Positions 8,494 to 17,395 of a DNA stretch of 64,000 nt are shown here, piece by piece. The notes beneath the pieces are model-generated. The model saw only the letters and a program-made list of their open reading frames with translations. It was not told where the DNA came from and ran no database searches. This DNA is from an uncultured Helicobacter sp. (GTDB lineage: Bacteria; Campylobacterota; Campylobacteria; Campylobacterales; Helicobacteraceae), in the NCBI GenBank assembly GCA_949299115.1, contig CASFZH010000003.1, positions 1-64,000 of the forward strand, in the 5' to 3' direction. Each line of letters begins with the position of its first letter. The first letter of the stretch is position 1. The translations under genes were made by a program, and so were the position numbers.

Positions 8494-10341
8494 ATGGTTG
8501 ATTATGGTATTAAATTTTGGTCTAATGATGATTTTATCATTGATGATGGTGTTGTCAAGGTGAATTATAAATCTAAGCCAGCATTGATTGATATTGTCCG
8601 AGAAGTGCGTGAGAGGGGATACAGAGGTCCATTACTTATGAGATTTCCCCATTTAATTGAACATCAAATTACAAAAATGTATATTGCATTTGAAAATTCC
8701 ATAAAAGAATATCAATATCAAGGTAAATTTAAAGCAGTTTTTCCTCTCAAGGTTAATCAGATGCCAAATTTTGTTTTGCCTTTAGTGGAGCTTAGCCAAG
8801 GCAAACATTATGGTTTGGAAGCTGGTAGTAAATCGGAGCTTATTGTTGCAATGGCGTATACTAATAAGGCGAGTCCAATAACAGTAAATGGCTTTAAAGA
8901 TAAGGAGATGATAAGTTTAGGATTTATAGCAGCGAATATGGGGCATGATATTACTTTGACGATTGAAGGATTAAATGAACTCAAGACTATTATTGAGGTT
9001 GCTAAAGAAATGTGTGAACCATATCCGAATATAGGACTTAGAATCCGACTTCATAGTGTTGGTACCGGTATTTGGGCAAAAAGTGGTGGGATTACCTCAA
9101 AATTCGGATTAACTTCAACAGAGCTTTTGGAAGCAATGAAAATGCTTGAGAAATCTAATTTGTTGCATAAATTTACCATGATTCACTTTCATATTGGCAG
9201 TCAAATTAGTGATATTTCACCGCTTAAAAAAGCTATAAGAGAAGTTGGCAATATTTACGCAGAATTACGGAAAATGGGTGCTACGAATCTTCAATCAGTT
9301 AATATTGGTGGTGGTTTAGCGGTTGAATACGCACAACATGAAGGTATGAATTGCCGTAATTATACATTGCATGAATTTAGTGGTGATGTAGTTTTTAGTC
9401 TTAAAGAAATAGCTAAAAATAAAAATGAATTAGAACCCGATATTTTTATAGAATCTGGTCGCTTTATTTCTGCTTCCCATGCAGTATTGATTGCTCCTGT
9501 GTTGGAGTTATTTAGTCAAGAATATGATGAGGAGGCATTGAAATTAAAGGATAATAATCCGCCTCTTGTAGAAGAGTTAAATGATTTGTATAATTCTATT
9601 AGTGAAAAAAATGCTATTGAGTATTTACATGATAGTTTGGATCATATGGAATCTTTGCTTACACTTTTTGATTTGGGATATATCGATTTGCAAGATAGAA
9701 GCAACACGGAAGTTTTAGTCCATTTAATAATCAAAAAAGTTATAAAACTTTTGAAATATAAAAATCACAACGAGATTTTAAAGATTCAAAAGAGCGTTCA
9801 AGAACGTTATTTATTGAATTGTAGTTTTTTTCAAAGTTTACCAGATTATTGGGGGTTACAGCAAAGTTTTCCTGTTATGCCGCTTGATAGATTAAATCGT
9901 CGTCCCACTCGTGCAGCAAGTCTCTGGGATATTACTTGCGATAGTGATGGGGAAATTTCTTTTAATCCACAAATGCCTTTGTTTTTGCACGATGTTGATG
10001 TGTCAAAGGAAGAATATTTTTTAGGATTCTTTTTAGTTGGTGCTTATCAAGAAGTTTTAGGAATGAGGCACAATCTTTTTACACATCCTACAGAATTTAG
10101 TGTAATATTTGACGATGATTTGAATAAGGGATATGAAATCGCAAATCTTTTAGAGGCACAAACTATAGTTGATGTGTTAGATGATTTAGATTATGATACC
10201 AAAGAAATAGAGCGGATTTTAAAACAGCATATTGAAGAAAGTAATTTAGATTCTGAAGATAAAAAGGTTGTTTTAGGTAAACTCTATGTAATGTTATCAG
10301 AAAATGGCTATTTACGAACAATTAGTGCTCAAGATACATGA
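8494..10341 (+). CDS. speA: Biosynthetic arginine decarboxylase
   Basis: PLP-dependent fold-III enzyme converting arginine to agmatine, the first step of the arginine route to putrescine and other polyamines. The PLP lysine lies in FPLKVNQM, followed by GLEAGSKSEL. The glycine-rich NIGGGLAVEY and the C-terminal ITCDSDG with the catalytic cysteine are present. I choose the ATG at 8494 because the conserved sequence DYGIKFWSND follows directly and matches the start of the H. pylori enzyme; an in-frame ATG 57 bases upstream would add an unconserved tail. The resulting length, about 615 residues, is normal. The next gene follows after 24 bases with a very strong ribosome site, so they may be cotranscribed. 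Identification is secure. Confidence 0.96.
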   Translation: MVDYGIKFWSNDDFIIDDGVVKVNYKSKPALIDIVREVRERGYRGPLLMRFPHLIEHQITKMYIAFENSIKEYQYQGKFKAVFPLKVNQMPNFVLPLVELSQGKHYGLEAGSKSELIVAMAYTNKASPITVNGFKDKEMISLGFIAANMGHDITLTIEGLNELKTIIEVAKEMCEPYPNIGLRIRLHSVGTGIWAKSGGITSKFGLTSTELLEAMKMLEKSNLLHKFTMIHFHIGSQISDISPLKKAIREVGNIYAELRKMGATNLQSVNIGGGLAVEYAQHEGMNCRNYTLHEFSGDVVFSLKEIAKNKNELEPDIFIESGRFISASHAVLIAPVLELFSQEYDEEALKLKDNNPPLVEELNDLYNSISEKNAIEYLHDSLDHMESLLTLFDLGYIDLQDRSNTEVLVHLIIKKVIKLLKYKNHNEILKIQKSVQERYLLNCSFFQSLPDYWGLQQSFPVMPLDRLNRRPTRAASLWDITCDSDGEISFNPQMPLFLHDVDVSKEEYFLGFFLVGAYQEVLGMRHNLFTHPTEFSVIFDDDLNKGYEIANLLEAQTIVDVLDDLDYDTKEIERILKQHIEESNLDSEDKKVVLGKLYVMLSENGYLRTISAQDT

Positions 10342-10365
10342 ATATCATAAATTTAAGGAGGGACA

Positions 10366-11085
10366 ATGAGATTTTGGGATGGCGTAATTGGTGTATTATT
10401 GATGGTAATGCTTTATACAAATATGTATGCTGGTAACAGTAGTAATACAAAATTAGTGGCAAAAAATAGTGGAGATTCCACAACAAATAGTACTGTTGAA
10501 ACAGAAAATACTATAGATGGTAAGAATTCACAGGATTCACACGATACGCAGTCGCTTGAAAAGCCTAGAGATTCCAAAAATACAGTTACGCATAATAATA
10601 CATCAGAATCTTTTATTGACAGTATGCTCTATACTATTTTTCGCTATAAAAAAAGTGTAATGCCGAAATGTGATGAAATGTATCAACAAGAGGTATGTAC
10701 TGGCGATATGATGTGTTATGCAACCAAATGTTTTTATCAAGATGTTTCTACTGAAATTCTTTATAGTATGCTTATGAAAACACTTGTTGCTACATTGCAA
10801 GAACAAGATGGAATAAAGTATGAAAAAGAAATACAACATTTACAACAAATCATGGATTTCGGATTACCTAAGGATAAAAAACGTCATGATTTTAGATTCA
10901 TAAATTCGAATAATCAACAATGTACTTATTGGCTTTGGCAAAAAAATGACATAACATTAGAAGTTAATCTCACAGGATGTCTAACACATGCCGAAGTTAT
11001 GTATACTTTTATTGAACAAAAAATTAGTGATGATACGTCTGATATACAAGGTGTAATAGAGATTTATCGACATATTAGCTATTAA
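10366..11085 (+). CDS. Secreted protein with low-complexity linker, unknown
   Basis: A 239-residue protein with a signal peptide (GVIGVLLMVMLYTNMYAG) and AAGGAGGG before the ATG. Residues 24-80 form a Ser/Thr/Asn/Asp-rich linker (NSQDSHDTQS, then PRDSKNTVTHNNTSES) similar in style to those in the OMP at 2448-3233 and the ORF at 22-246. The C-terminal 155 residues look globular, with five cysteines (KCDEMYQQEVCTGDMMCYAT, KCFY) that could form disulphides in the periplasm, plus one more near the end (LTGCLTH). No family is recognised. It follows speA closely, but nothing links it to polyamines. Export is likely; function is unknown. Confidence 0.7.
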   Translation: MRFWDGVIGVLLMVMLYTNMYAGNSSNTKLVAKNSGDSTTNSTVETENTIDGKNSQDSHDTQSLEKPRDSKNTVTHNNTSESFIDSMLYTIFRYKKSVMPKCDEMYQQEVCTGDMMCYATKCFYQDVSTEILYSMLMKTLVATLQEQDGIKYEKEIQHLQQIMDFGLPKDKKRHDFRFINSNNQQCTYWLWQKNDITLEVNLTGCLTHAEVMYTFIEQKISDDTSDIQGVIEIYRHISY

Positions 11086-11236
11086 AATTAATGTCATAAT
11101 GTGATAATTTGAAGCATTATAAGATTTAAATATGGTATTTTGAATCATGTTATAATGTAAAACAAATATAATACAGAATAATTGTTTGATTTTTTCAGAT
11201 ACAATATTATCCATTTTATAACTTTGAAGGTACAGT

Positions 11237-12349
11237 ATGAGTAAAACTGCATTAATTACAGGTATTACGGGGCAAGATGGGGCATATTTGGCAGAGTTTT
11301 TGTTAAATAAAGGTTATCATGTACATGGAATTAAACGTAGAGCATCGCTTTTTAATACTGATAGAATCGACCATTTATATCAAGACCCGCATTCTAATGA
11401 TATTCGTTTTACTTTGCATTATGGAGATTTAACAGATTCTACAAATCTTATTAGAATTATGCAGGAGGTGCAACCAGATGAAGTTTATAATTTAGCAGCC
11501 ATGAGTCATGTTGCTGTTAGTTTTGAGACCCCAGAATATACAGCAAATGCTGATGGAATTGGCACATTACGTTTACTGGAAGCTATCAGAATATTGGGGT
11601 TAGAAAGAAAAACTAAAATCTATCAAGCCTCAACTTCTGAACTTTATGGATTAGTGCAAGCTGTGCCACAAAATGAAACAACACCATTTTATCCACGTTC
11701 ACCTTACGCTTGTGCAAAGCTCTATGCATATTGGATAACCGTGAATTACCGTGAAGCCTACGGTATCTTTGCAAGTAACGGAATCTTATTTAATCATGAG
11801 AGTCCTATTCGAGGAGAGACTTTTGTTACTCGAAAAATTACTCGAGGTGTCAGCAAGATTGCATTGGGATTGCAAGATAAATTGTATCTAGGGAATCTCT
11901 CTGCTAAACGTGATTGGGGACATGCTAAAGATTATGTTGAGGCTATGTATTTGATTTTGCAACAAGACACCCCACAAGATTTTGTCATTGCTACTGGCAT
12001 TACTACAGAGGTACGTGAATTTGTAAGATTAAGTTTTGCAGAAATTGGTGTTGAAATAGAATTTAAAGGTAAAAATGAAAAAGAAATCGGTATTGTTGCA
12101 AAATGTCATGGTAGCTATCAACTTCCAGTAGGACAAGAGGTTGTAGTAGTAGATGCAAGATATTTTCGTCCCACAGAGGTTGATTTATTGCTAGGAGACT
12201 CAAGTAAGGCACAAAAGATTTTAGGGTGGAAACCAAAGTATGATTTGAAAAGTCTCATAAGAGACATGATGCAAAGCGATATGAAACTTATGCAAAAGGA
12301 TAAATATTTAAAGGATGCTGGCTATACAGTAATGCGTTATTTTGAATAA
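11237..12349 (+). CDS. gmd: GDP-mannose 4,6-dehydratase
   Basis: NADP-dependent short-chain dehydrogenase-type enzyme making GDP-4-keto-6-deoxymannose from GDP-mannose, the entry to GDP-L-fucose. The N-terminal [16 protein letters not shown] binds the cofactor, [11 protein letters not shown] follows, and the catalytic Tyr-Lys pair lies in [12 protein letters not shown]. The 370-residue length is near normal. The start has AAGG nine bases upstream. The usual partner, GDP-fucose synthase (fcl), is not adjacent or anywhere in this window. An alpha-1,2-fucosyltransferase that would use GDP-fucose is 6 kb away (18491-19498). Likely feeds fucosylated O-antigen or Lewis-like glycan. Confidence 0.95.
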   Translation: MSKTALITGITGQDGAYLAEFLLNKGYHVHGIKRRASLFNTDRIDHLYQDPHSNDIRFTLHYGDLTDSTNLIRIMQEVQPDEVYNLAAMSHVAVSFETPEYTANADGIGTLRLLEAIRILGLERKTKIYQASTSELYGLVQAVPQNETTPFYPRSPYACAKLYAYWITVNYREAYGIFASNGILFNHESPIRGETFVTRKITRGVSKIALGLQDKLYLGNLSAKRDWGHAKDYVEAMYLILQQDTPQDFVIATGITTEVREFVRLSFAEIGVEIEFKGKNEKEIGIVAKCHGSYQLPVGQEVVVVDARYFRPTEVDLLLGDSSKAQKILGWKPKYDLKSLIRDMMQSDMKLMQKDKYLKDAGYTVMRYFE

Positions 12350-12533
12350 TGCCAATTTAATGTTAAACTAAACGGTTTTTATTTTTTGTAATAGATTGTG
12401 AAATGCAAGATTTAGAATGCAGTTTCCATTTATTATAAGTTGCAAGAAATATGACATAAAGATTCTATAAGTATAGAATATAAATTGGAATAAGAAATTA
12501 ACAATTTTTGTATTGAAAAATATAAAAATATGA

Positions 12534-12539
12534 TACAAT
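12534..12539 (+). promoter_or_regulatory. Probable rpmH -10 box (TACAAT)
   Basis: TACAAT lies 32 bases before the rpmH ATG, within GATACAATTATC, and is the best -10 candidate upstream. No upstream gene reads into rpmH closely, so a dedicated promoter is expected. Confidence 0.4.
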
Positions 12540-12571
12540 TATCAACTTGATTTTATTGTAAAGGTGTTTTT

Positions 12572-12709
12572 ATGAAACGTACATATCAACCACACAATAC
12601 TCCAAGAAAGCGAACACATGGCTTTCGCATTAGAATGAAAACAAAAAATGGGCGTAAAGTGATTAATGCAAGAAGAGCAAAAGGTAGAAAACGATTGAGT
12701 ATTTCATAA
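12572..12709 (+). CDS. rpmH: 50S ribosomal protein L34
   Basis: A 45-residue, very basic protein beginning [18 protein letters not shown], the classic L34 sequence, ending in [11 protein letters not shown]. It is a late-assembling small component of the large ribosomal subunit. AAAGG precedes the start. In nearly all bacteria rpmH is directly followed by rnpA, with yidC further on; here about 480 bases without a coding frame follow, and rnpA is not in the window. The identification is certain from sequence; the isolated position is unusual. Confidence 0.97.
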   Translation: MKRTYQPHNTPRKRTHGFRIRMKTKNGRKVINARRAKGRKRLSIS

Positions 12710-13186
12710 ATGTTTAGAGTTTAACATGTTATCAAATCATTGTACCTATTCATCTTTTGCAGTTCCATAATAAGCTTACATTAGCCAGAGAGACATGAGC
12801 CTAGATTTAAGGATAAAATATATTATATGATTTTATAATGCATATTAAAACTCATCAAGTTTCAAAAGTAACAAATAATTTCACGGAAACAAAATTTCAT
12901 AAGATCTAGTACTGTAAAATATTATGTTTATGCTAAGTTTAGTTTTTGAAGTTTTTGGCTTATGGTTAAGCAATGTTATTCTTAGTCTAAATAAAAGATT
13001 TCAATATAAGAGTGTAATGTGGAGTTATTTATTTAGTTTTACATAAGACTTTCAGTATTTATAGTTTGATTTATAGCCCACCAGTCATTTCCCTAACATA
13101 CAATATCCTTAAAAAATGCTTAATTTGTCTTGAATAATATTTGTTAAAATAGTATATAATTAGATATTTATTAAGGGAGTCTTAAA
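12710..13186. other. Intergenic after rpmH, no rnpA
   Basis: About 480 bases of AT-rich sequence. I looked for an rnpA frame on both strands and found none. A TATAAT at 13155-13160 is suited to drive fliN. Confidence 0.5.
13155..13160 (+). promoter_or_regulatory. Probable fliN-cluster -10 box (TATAAT)
   Basis: TATAAT lies 26 bases before the fliN ATG. No clear sigma-54 (GG-N10-GC) element was noticed by eye at this position, so the cluster may use the housekeeping sigma factor. Confidence 0.45.
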
Positions 13187-13573
13187 ATGGCAGTAGATAA
13201 TCGTAATACTGAAAGCAAATATGATATTTTAGATAAAAAGCAAGTACATACTTCTAGAGAAATAGAGCTTGCCTCGTATCTTGAGGATATGATGACCAAT
13301 TATGAAGGGCTACTTGATATGAAAGTTTTATTTAGTGCTGACTTGGGTGCTACGCAGATTCCATTGTCTGATATTTTACGCTATGAAAAAGGTTCTATTA
13401 TCGATTTACAAAAACCAGCTGGAGCAAGTGTGGAAATTTTTGTAAACGATCGTGTTGTAGGAAAGGGAGAGGTAATGGTATATGAAAGAAATCTTGCCAT
13501 TCGTATCAATGAGATTTTAGATTCTAATGCCATTGTGTATTATATTGCCCGTGAAGTGTCTGACCAAAGTTAG
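13187..13573 (+). CDS. fliN: Flagellar motor switch protein FliN
   Basis: A 128-residue protein whose C-terminal 75 residues form the SpoA/FliN domain (LLDMKVLFSADLGATQIPLSDILRYEKG begins it; VEIFVNDRVVGKGEVMV and LAIRINEIL follow). FliN forms the base of the flagellar C ring and takes part in rotation switching and in docking export chaperones. AAGGGAG gives a good ribosome site. The following fliO-like gene begins after 18 bases and a TonB-like gene follows it, the same order that I recall around H. pylori HP0584-HP0582. Identification is firm. Confidence 0.92.
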   Translation: MAVDNRNTESKYDILDKKQVHTSREIELASYLEDMMTNYEGLLDMKVLFSADLGATQIPLSDILRYEKGSIIDLQKPAGASVEIFVNDRVVGKGEVMVYERNLAIRINEILDSNAIVYYIAREVSDQS

Positions 13574-13591
13574 TTGCATGGGATAACTAAT

Positions 13592-14293
13592 ATGAAATCT
13601 TGTGATATTAGATTCTGCATTCAATCTTATATTTATTGTGTGTTTTTTATTTATATGTTTAATATTCTCCATGCAAATAATTTAATTGTGAGTGTGGATC
13701 ATGCAACGCAATTCAATTCTCACAATGATATACATAAGACAAATTTAGCTCAAGATACAAAGCGAAATTCTTATGTTGCATCAAATCAAGAATTTGGAAC
13801 GCAATATGAAATTAATTCATGGCGTTATTTTGCCGTTATAGGCATTATGTTTCTTATTCTTTTAATGTTATATGCTATCAAATTAAAACAAGCAAAAGGT
13901 AAGAAAATTTCGACTATTACATTAGAACAAGCAAAGATTCTAGATTCGAAAAATAAAATTATAGTTATTCAATATAATGATATCCAATATATACTCGGTT
14001 TGAATCCGAGTGGCATAACGTTTATCGACAAAATCACGTTGTATTCTCAACAGAAAGCATCGAGTCATATGGTAGATATAAATCAAAATACTACATATCA
14101 ACATGATATTCTTACTACGTCTGTAGCAAGAAATAGCACACACGAAGATTTATCATCGCATGTTATAAGACATAAAGATTCAAGCATAATGCCAACAATG
14201 AATCATAATTGTAATGATGATTCACTATCAGTAAGTGATACATGTCGCACTGCAAAATCACAAGATTTTACGGAACTTCTTCATAAAAGATAA
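13592..14293 (+). CDS. fliO: FliO-like flagellar biosynthesis membrane protein
   Basis: A signal-like hydrophobic N-terminus (residues 8-28) is followed by a polar segment, one clear membrane helix (YFAVIGIMFLILLMLYAIKL) and then a FliO-type beta domain with KIIVIQYNDIQYILGL and NPSGITFIDKI. FliO helps the FliP export-gate complex assemble. I choose ATG 13592 because GGGAT precedes it; a TTG directly after the fliN stop is a weaker alternative. The C-terminal tail of about 70 residues is Ser/His-rich and probably unstructured. Assignment rests on topology, the short beta motif and position after fliN. It is moderately sure. Confidence 0.65.
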   Translation: MKSCDIRFCIQSYIYCVFFIYMFNILHANNLIVSVDHATQFNSHNDIHKTNLAQDTKRNSYVASNQEFGTQYEINSWRYFAVIGIMFLILLMLYAIKLKQAKGKKISTITLEQAKILDSKNKIIVIQYNDIQYILGLNPSGITFIDKITLYSQQKASSHMVDINQNTTYQHDILTTSVARNSTHEDLSSHVIRHKDSSIMPTMNHNCNDDSLSVSDTCRTAKSQDFTELLHKR

Positions 14294-14299
14294 CAACAC

Positions 14300-15133
14300 A
14301 TGCAAATAATAGCATATCATTATAAAATCTATAAAGACAGATTTATTCTTTCTTTAAGTTTTTCTTTGTTGCTACACATGTTTGCTTTATTAATATTTTA
14401 TTTTTTACCGGATGTTGAGAAAAAAACAACGTTACGACCAATTTCACTCGGAGTTTTACAACCGACATCATCACTTACAGAATCTCCTTTGCAGTCATCA
14501 CAACAAGCCAACATCACGCAGCCGCAATCACATACTAAACAGCAGACATTACTAAAGCAACAAATTGATTCTAAAAAATCAAAATCTATTGCTCCACAAA
14601 CATCACAGATTGCACCCGCATCAGCAACACAAAATAAACCTAATGTTGATGTAGATTTAAATTCTTTAAATATACCAAAGAATGATGCCAAGTTTGATCC
14701 CCTTGCAACTCCTAAGCCAAGTTTGTTGCAAAGCCTAAAAGAACAGGAAAATAATGCAAAACTTGATAAATTACCAAATAAAATACAAGAGGAACTGTAC
14801 AAGCTCTATGGCACAGAATTGAATCAAATGAATAAAGAGCAAAAAGATTATCTTGCTGAAAGTTATTTTATGAATTATGAGGTTTTTCAACAGACTGCTG
14901 ATAGAATGGGTTACCCAAAGCTTGCTGCATATTTAAAACAGCAGGGTAGGGGAGTTATTGAATTTACCTTATATCCAGACGGACATATTGATAACGTGAG
15001 GATTATTGTTTCAACGCAATATGAGGCACTTGATGACTCTATGAGGCAAGTTGTGGAGTTATCTGCTAAGAACCTTAAAAGACCACCTCAACCAGTAACA
15101 GTAAGATTGGGTGGAGATTATAGAATCTATTAA
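14300..15133 (+). CDS. TonB-family energy-transducing protein
   Basis: One N-terminal membrane helix (FILSLSFSLLLHMFALLIFYFL, broken here for length by its charged ends) anchors the protein in the inner membrane. A long Gln/Ser/Pro/Lys-rich periplasmic linker follows (residues 50-150). The C-terminal TonB domain starts at about residue 205 (GVIEFTLYPDGHIDNVRI, then LKRPPQPVTVRL). TonB proteins pass proton-motive force to outer-membrane receptors. It follows fliO by 6 bases. No exbB or exbD is adjacent. The place beside fliN/fliO is conserved with H. pylori as I recall, but why a TonB paralogue sits with flagellar genes is unexplained. The family is sure; the receptor partner is unknown. Confidence 0.85.
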   Translation: MQIIAYHYKIYKDRFILSLSFSLLLHMFALLIFYFLPDVEKKTTLRPISLGVLQPTSSLTESPLQSSQQANITQPQSHTKQQTLLKQQIDSKKSKSIAPQTSQIAPASATQNKPNVDVDLNSLNIPKNDAKFDPLATPKPSLLQSLKEQENNAKLDKLPNKIQEELYKLYGTELNQMNKEQKDYLAESYFMNYEVFQQTADRMGYPKLAAYLKQQGRGVIEFTLYPDGHIDNVRIIVSTQYEALDDSMRQVVELSAKNLKRPPQPVTVRLGGDYRIY

Positions 15134-15177
15134 CTTTATATGTTTCAGCTTATCACATACAAACTGTATAAAAGATG

Positions 15178-15219
15178 TTTAATCATTTTTAGGCTTGATT
15201 TTTAATCATTTTTAGGCTA
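15178..15219. repeat. Two direct copies of a TTTAATCATTTTTAGGCT word
   Basis: The 18-bp word occurs twice with a 24-base period directly upstream of ndk. The second copy runs into a possible -10 element (TAAAAT). It could be a duplicated promoter or a regulator site; nothing proves either. Confidence 0.6.
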
Positions 15220-15256
15220 AAATTAGAATTTACATACTATCTATTCAAGGATTTTT

Positions 15257-15670
15257 ATGGAGCAAACATTATCAATTATAAAGCCAGATGCAGTAAAAAA
15301 AAATGTAATTGGTAAAATTATTTCTCGATTTGAAGAAAATGCGTTGCGTATTGTTGCCTTAAAGAAGGTATTTTTGAGTAAAAATGATGCACAGAAATTT
15401 TATGCAATACATAAAGATAGACCGTTTTTTAATGATTTGATATCTTTTATGACGAGTGGTCCAGTCGTTGTTCTTGTGTTAGAAGGAGAAAATGCTGTTG
15501 TAAAAAATCGTGATCTTATGGGAGCTACAAACCCTAAAGAAGCTAAAACTGGGACAATTCGTGCTGATTTTGCAGAAAGTATTGAGGCAAATGCAGTGCA
15601 TGGTAGCGATTCTAAAGAAAACGCTGCAGTAGAAATTGCTTTCTTCTTTTCAAAACGTGAAATTTTTTAA
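15257..15670 (+). CDS. ndk: Nucleoside diphosphate kinase
   Basis: Transfers the terminal phosphate from ATP to other nucleoside diphosphates through a phosphohistidine. The active-site His is in NAVHGSDS near residue 115. The family start [17 protein letters not shown] and the [12 protein letters not shown] loop are present. The 137-residue length is standard. AAGGA precedes the ATG. It heads the block ndk-yceD-rpmF-plsX-fabH, which has the same order in H. pylori (HP0198-HP0202, from memory). Two direct repeats lie just upstream. Confidence 0.97.
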   Translation: MEQTLSIIKPDAVKKNVIGKIISRFEENALRIVALKKVFLSKNDAQKFYAIHKDRPFFNDLISFMTSGPVVVLVLEGENAVVKNRDLMGATNPKEAKTGTIRADFAESIEANAVHGSDSKENAAVEIAFFFSKREIF

Positions 15671-15743
15671 GTTTAGAATATTTACTATCTCAATCTTTTT
15701 AATGATTTTTTTGACATAAGCCAAACTTATAGATGAGGTAGCT

Positions 15744-16127
15744 ATGAAAATTGAATTTAAAAAGATTACAAACAAGCCTAAACATATAAATATATGCTAC
15801 GATTATCGTACAGCATCTTTTTTATCTAACCATGAAATTATTCGATTAAACGGCGAATTAATACGTTTAGATTCTAATCTTGTAAAATTTAATGGTAATA
15901 TTAGTGGTGAGCTTGAATTAATTTGTGTCAAAACTGGTGGAGAATTTAGAAAAGTGATACATGAAAGTTTGACTTTGTATTTTTCAGATGGAATCTGGGA
16001 AATACAAAGTCAAAGAAAAGATTTTGACTTAGATATCATTGAATTCTTTGATGGTTTTATTGCTTTTGACTTAGTTGTAGAAAGTGAAGTTACATCAATC
16101 AGATTAGATTATAATATTAAGGAGTAA
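15744..16127 (+). CDS. yceD: YceD/DUF177-family protein
   Basis: A 127-residue protein with the DUF177 signature region ([26 protein letters not shown]; later [15 protein letters not shown]). The family is nearly always encoded directly before rpmF, as here, where rpmF starts two bases after its stop. It has been linked to 23S rRNA accumulation in other bacteria. It is cytoplasmic, with no signal or membrane segment. Epsilonproteobacterial members lack many of the cysteines seen in others. The call is based on motif plus context. Confidence 0.8.
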   Translation: MKIEFKKITNKPKHINICYDYRTASFLSNHEIIRLNGELIRLDSNLVKFNGNISGELELICVKTGGEFRKVIHESLTLYFSDGIWEIQSQRKDFDLDIIEFFDGFIAFDLVVESEVTSIRLDYNIKE

Positions 16128-16129
16128 GT

Positions 16130-16279
16130 ATGGCGGTTCCTAAGAGGAGAGTCAGCAAGACTAGAGCAGCAAAAAGACGCACACACTATAAGGTTGTATT
16201 AGCTAAACCTGTTAAAGATAAAGATGGTAGCTGGAAGTTGCCACATCATATTAATAAGTTTACACAAACGTATAAATGA
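16130..16279 (+). CDS. rpmF: 50S ribosomal protein L32
   Basis: A 49-residue basic protein starting [20 protein letters not shown], the standard L32 N-terminus; AAGGAG precedes it. The zinc-binding cysteines found in many L32 proteins are absent, so this is the C-minus type. It lies between yceD and plsX, and the plsX start comes seven bases after its stop, so translation may be coupled. It is sure. Confidence 0.96.
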   Translation: MAVPKRRVSKTRAAKRRTHYKVVLAKPVKDKDGSWKLPHHINKFTQTYK

Positions 16280-16286
16280 CTGTGTT

Positions 16287-17300
16287 ATGTTGAAAATTGC
16301 ATTAGATGCAATGGGTGCTGATAACGGAATAGAACCTGTTGTAAATGGGTTACTTGCAGCCTTAAAGAATGAGGCTTTTAAGGTTTTTCTGGTCGGTGAT
16401 GAAAGGTTGTTAAAAGCTTTTTTAGATTCTTGTGTGTTATCAAAAGCAATATTGCAACGTATAGAAATTGTTCATACTAATGATTATATTAAGATGTCAG
16501 AACAAGCAAGTAATGCCAATAAACGCACAGATACTTCAATTTATAAGGCTATACAGCTAACTAAAATGGGGGATTCCAATGCATGTGTGAGTGCTGGACA
16601 TAGTGGTGCAACAATGAGTCTTGCAATTTTACAAATTGGCAGGATATCGGGTGTTTCTCGCCCAGCTATCTGCACTTGTATGCCTACTATTACGCCTAAT
16701 CCAAGTGTTATTTTAGATGCTGGTGCAAATACTGATTGTAAACCAGAATATCTGACTGATTTTGCTATAATGGGTTATCATTATGCTAAACATGTTTTGG
16801 GATATTCATCTCCTCGTGTCGGACTTTTAGCAAATGGTGAGGAAGATTCTAAAGGAAACGAATTAACAAAACAAGCATTCAAGATTCTCAAACAATATGA
16901 TTTTTTTAAAGGAAATGTAGAAGGCTCTGATATTTTTAATGGTTCGGTAGATGTTATTGTGTGTGATGGTTTTGCTGGAAATCTTGTTCTAAAAGCAAGT
17001 GAGGGGGTAGCAAACTCTATTAGCATTATTTTGAAACAAGAAATTGCTAAATCACCACTTAGTGCCATTGGATACTTATTTGCCAAATCAGCATTTAAGT
17101 CTTTAAGAACAAAAATTGATTATGCAGAATATGGTGGTGCACCTTTGCTTGGTATAAAAAAACCAGTAATTATTAGTCATGGAAAAAGTAATGCTAGAGC
17201 TATGGAATGTGCACTATATCAAGCAATCAAGTCATGTGATTCTGGTATTTGTGAAATTATTAATGATGTATTTGCAGAATCACAAAAAGGGCAAAGATAA
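16287..17300 (+). CDS. plsX: Phosphate acyltransferase PlsX
   Basis: Converts acyl-ACP and phosphate to acyl-phosphate, the donor for PlsY, in phospholipid synthesis. Family motifs are the N-terminal [26 protein letters not shown] (near residue 98) and [19 protein letters not shown] place the start at ATG 16287 because the conserved [12 protein letters not shown] begins there; the longer open frame upstream overlaps rpmF in another frame and is not used. The 337-residue length is typical. plsY, its partner, is 40 kb away (55954-56625). fabH follows after 95 bases. Confidence 0.96.
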   Translation: MLKIALDAMGADNGIEPVVNGLLAALKNEAFKVFLVGDERLLKAFLDSCVLSKAILQRIEIVHTNDYIKMSEQASNANKRTDTSIYKAIQLTKMGDSNACVSAGHSGATMSLAILQIGRISGVSRPAICTCMPTITPNPSVILDAGANTDCKPEYLTDFAIMGYHYAKHVLGYSSPRVGLLANGEEDSKGNELTKQAFKILKQYDFFKGNVEGSDIFNGSVDVIVCDGFAGNLVLKASEGVANSISIILKQEIAKSPLSAIGYLFAKSAFKSLRTKIDYAEYGGAPLLGIKKPVIISHGKSNARAMECALYQAIKSCDSGICEIINDVFAESQKGQR

Positions 17301-17395
17301 TTTGGAATCGCATAATACAGGATTTCCAATAATATCAGAAAGTTATAATCAAAATTAAGGTCTTTAAAATTTAATTTTATTACAAGGATTTGAAT

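Noticed and set aside
12710-13186. Possible RNase P RNA, tmRNA or SRP RNA after rpmH and in other long gaps
   Set aside because: I looked for their conserved cores by eye (such as the RNase P GAGGAAAGTCC word) and did not find them in any gap.
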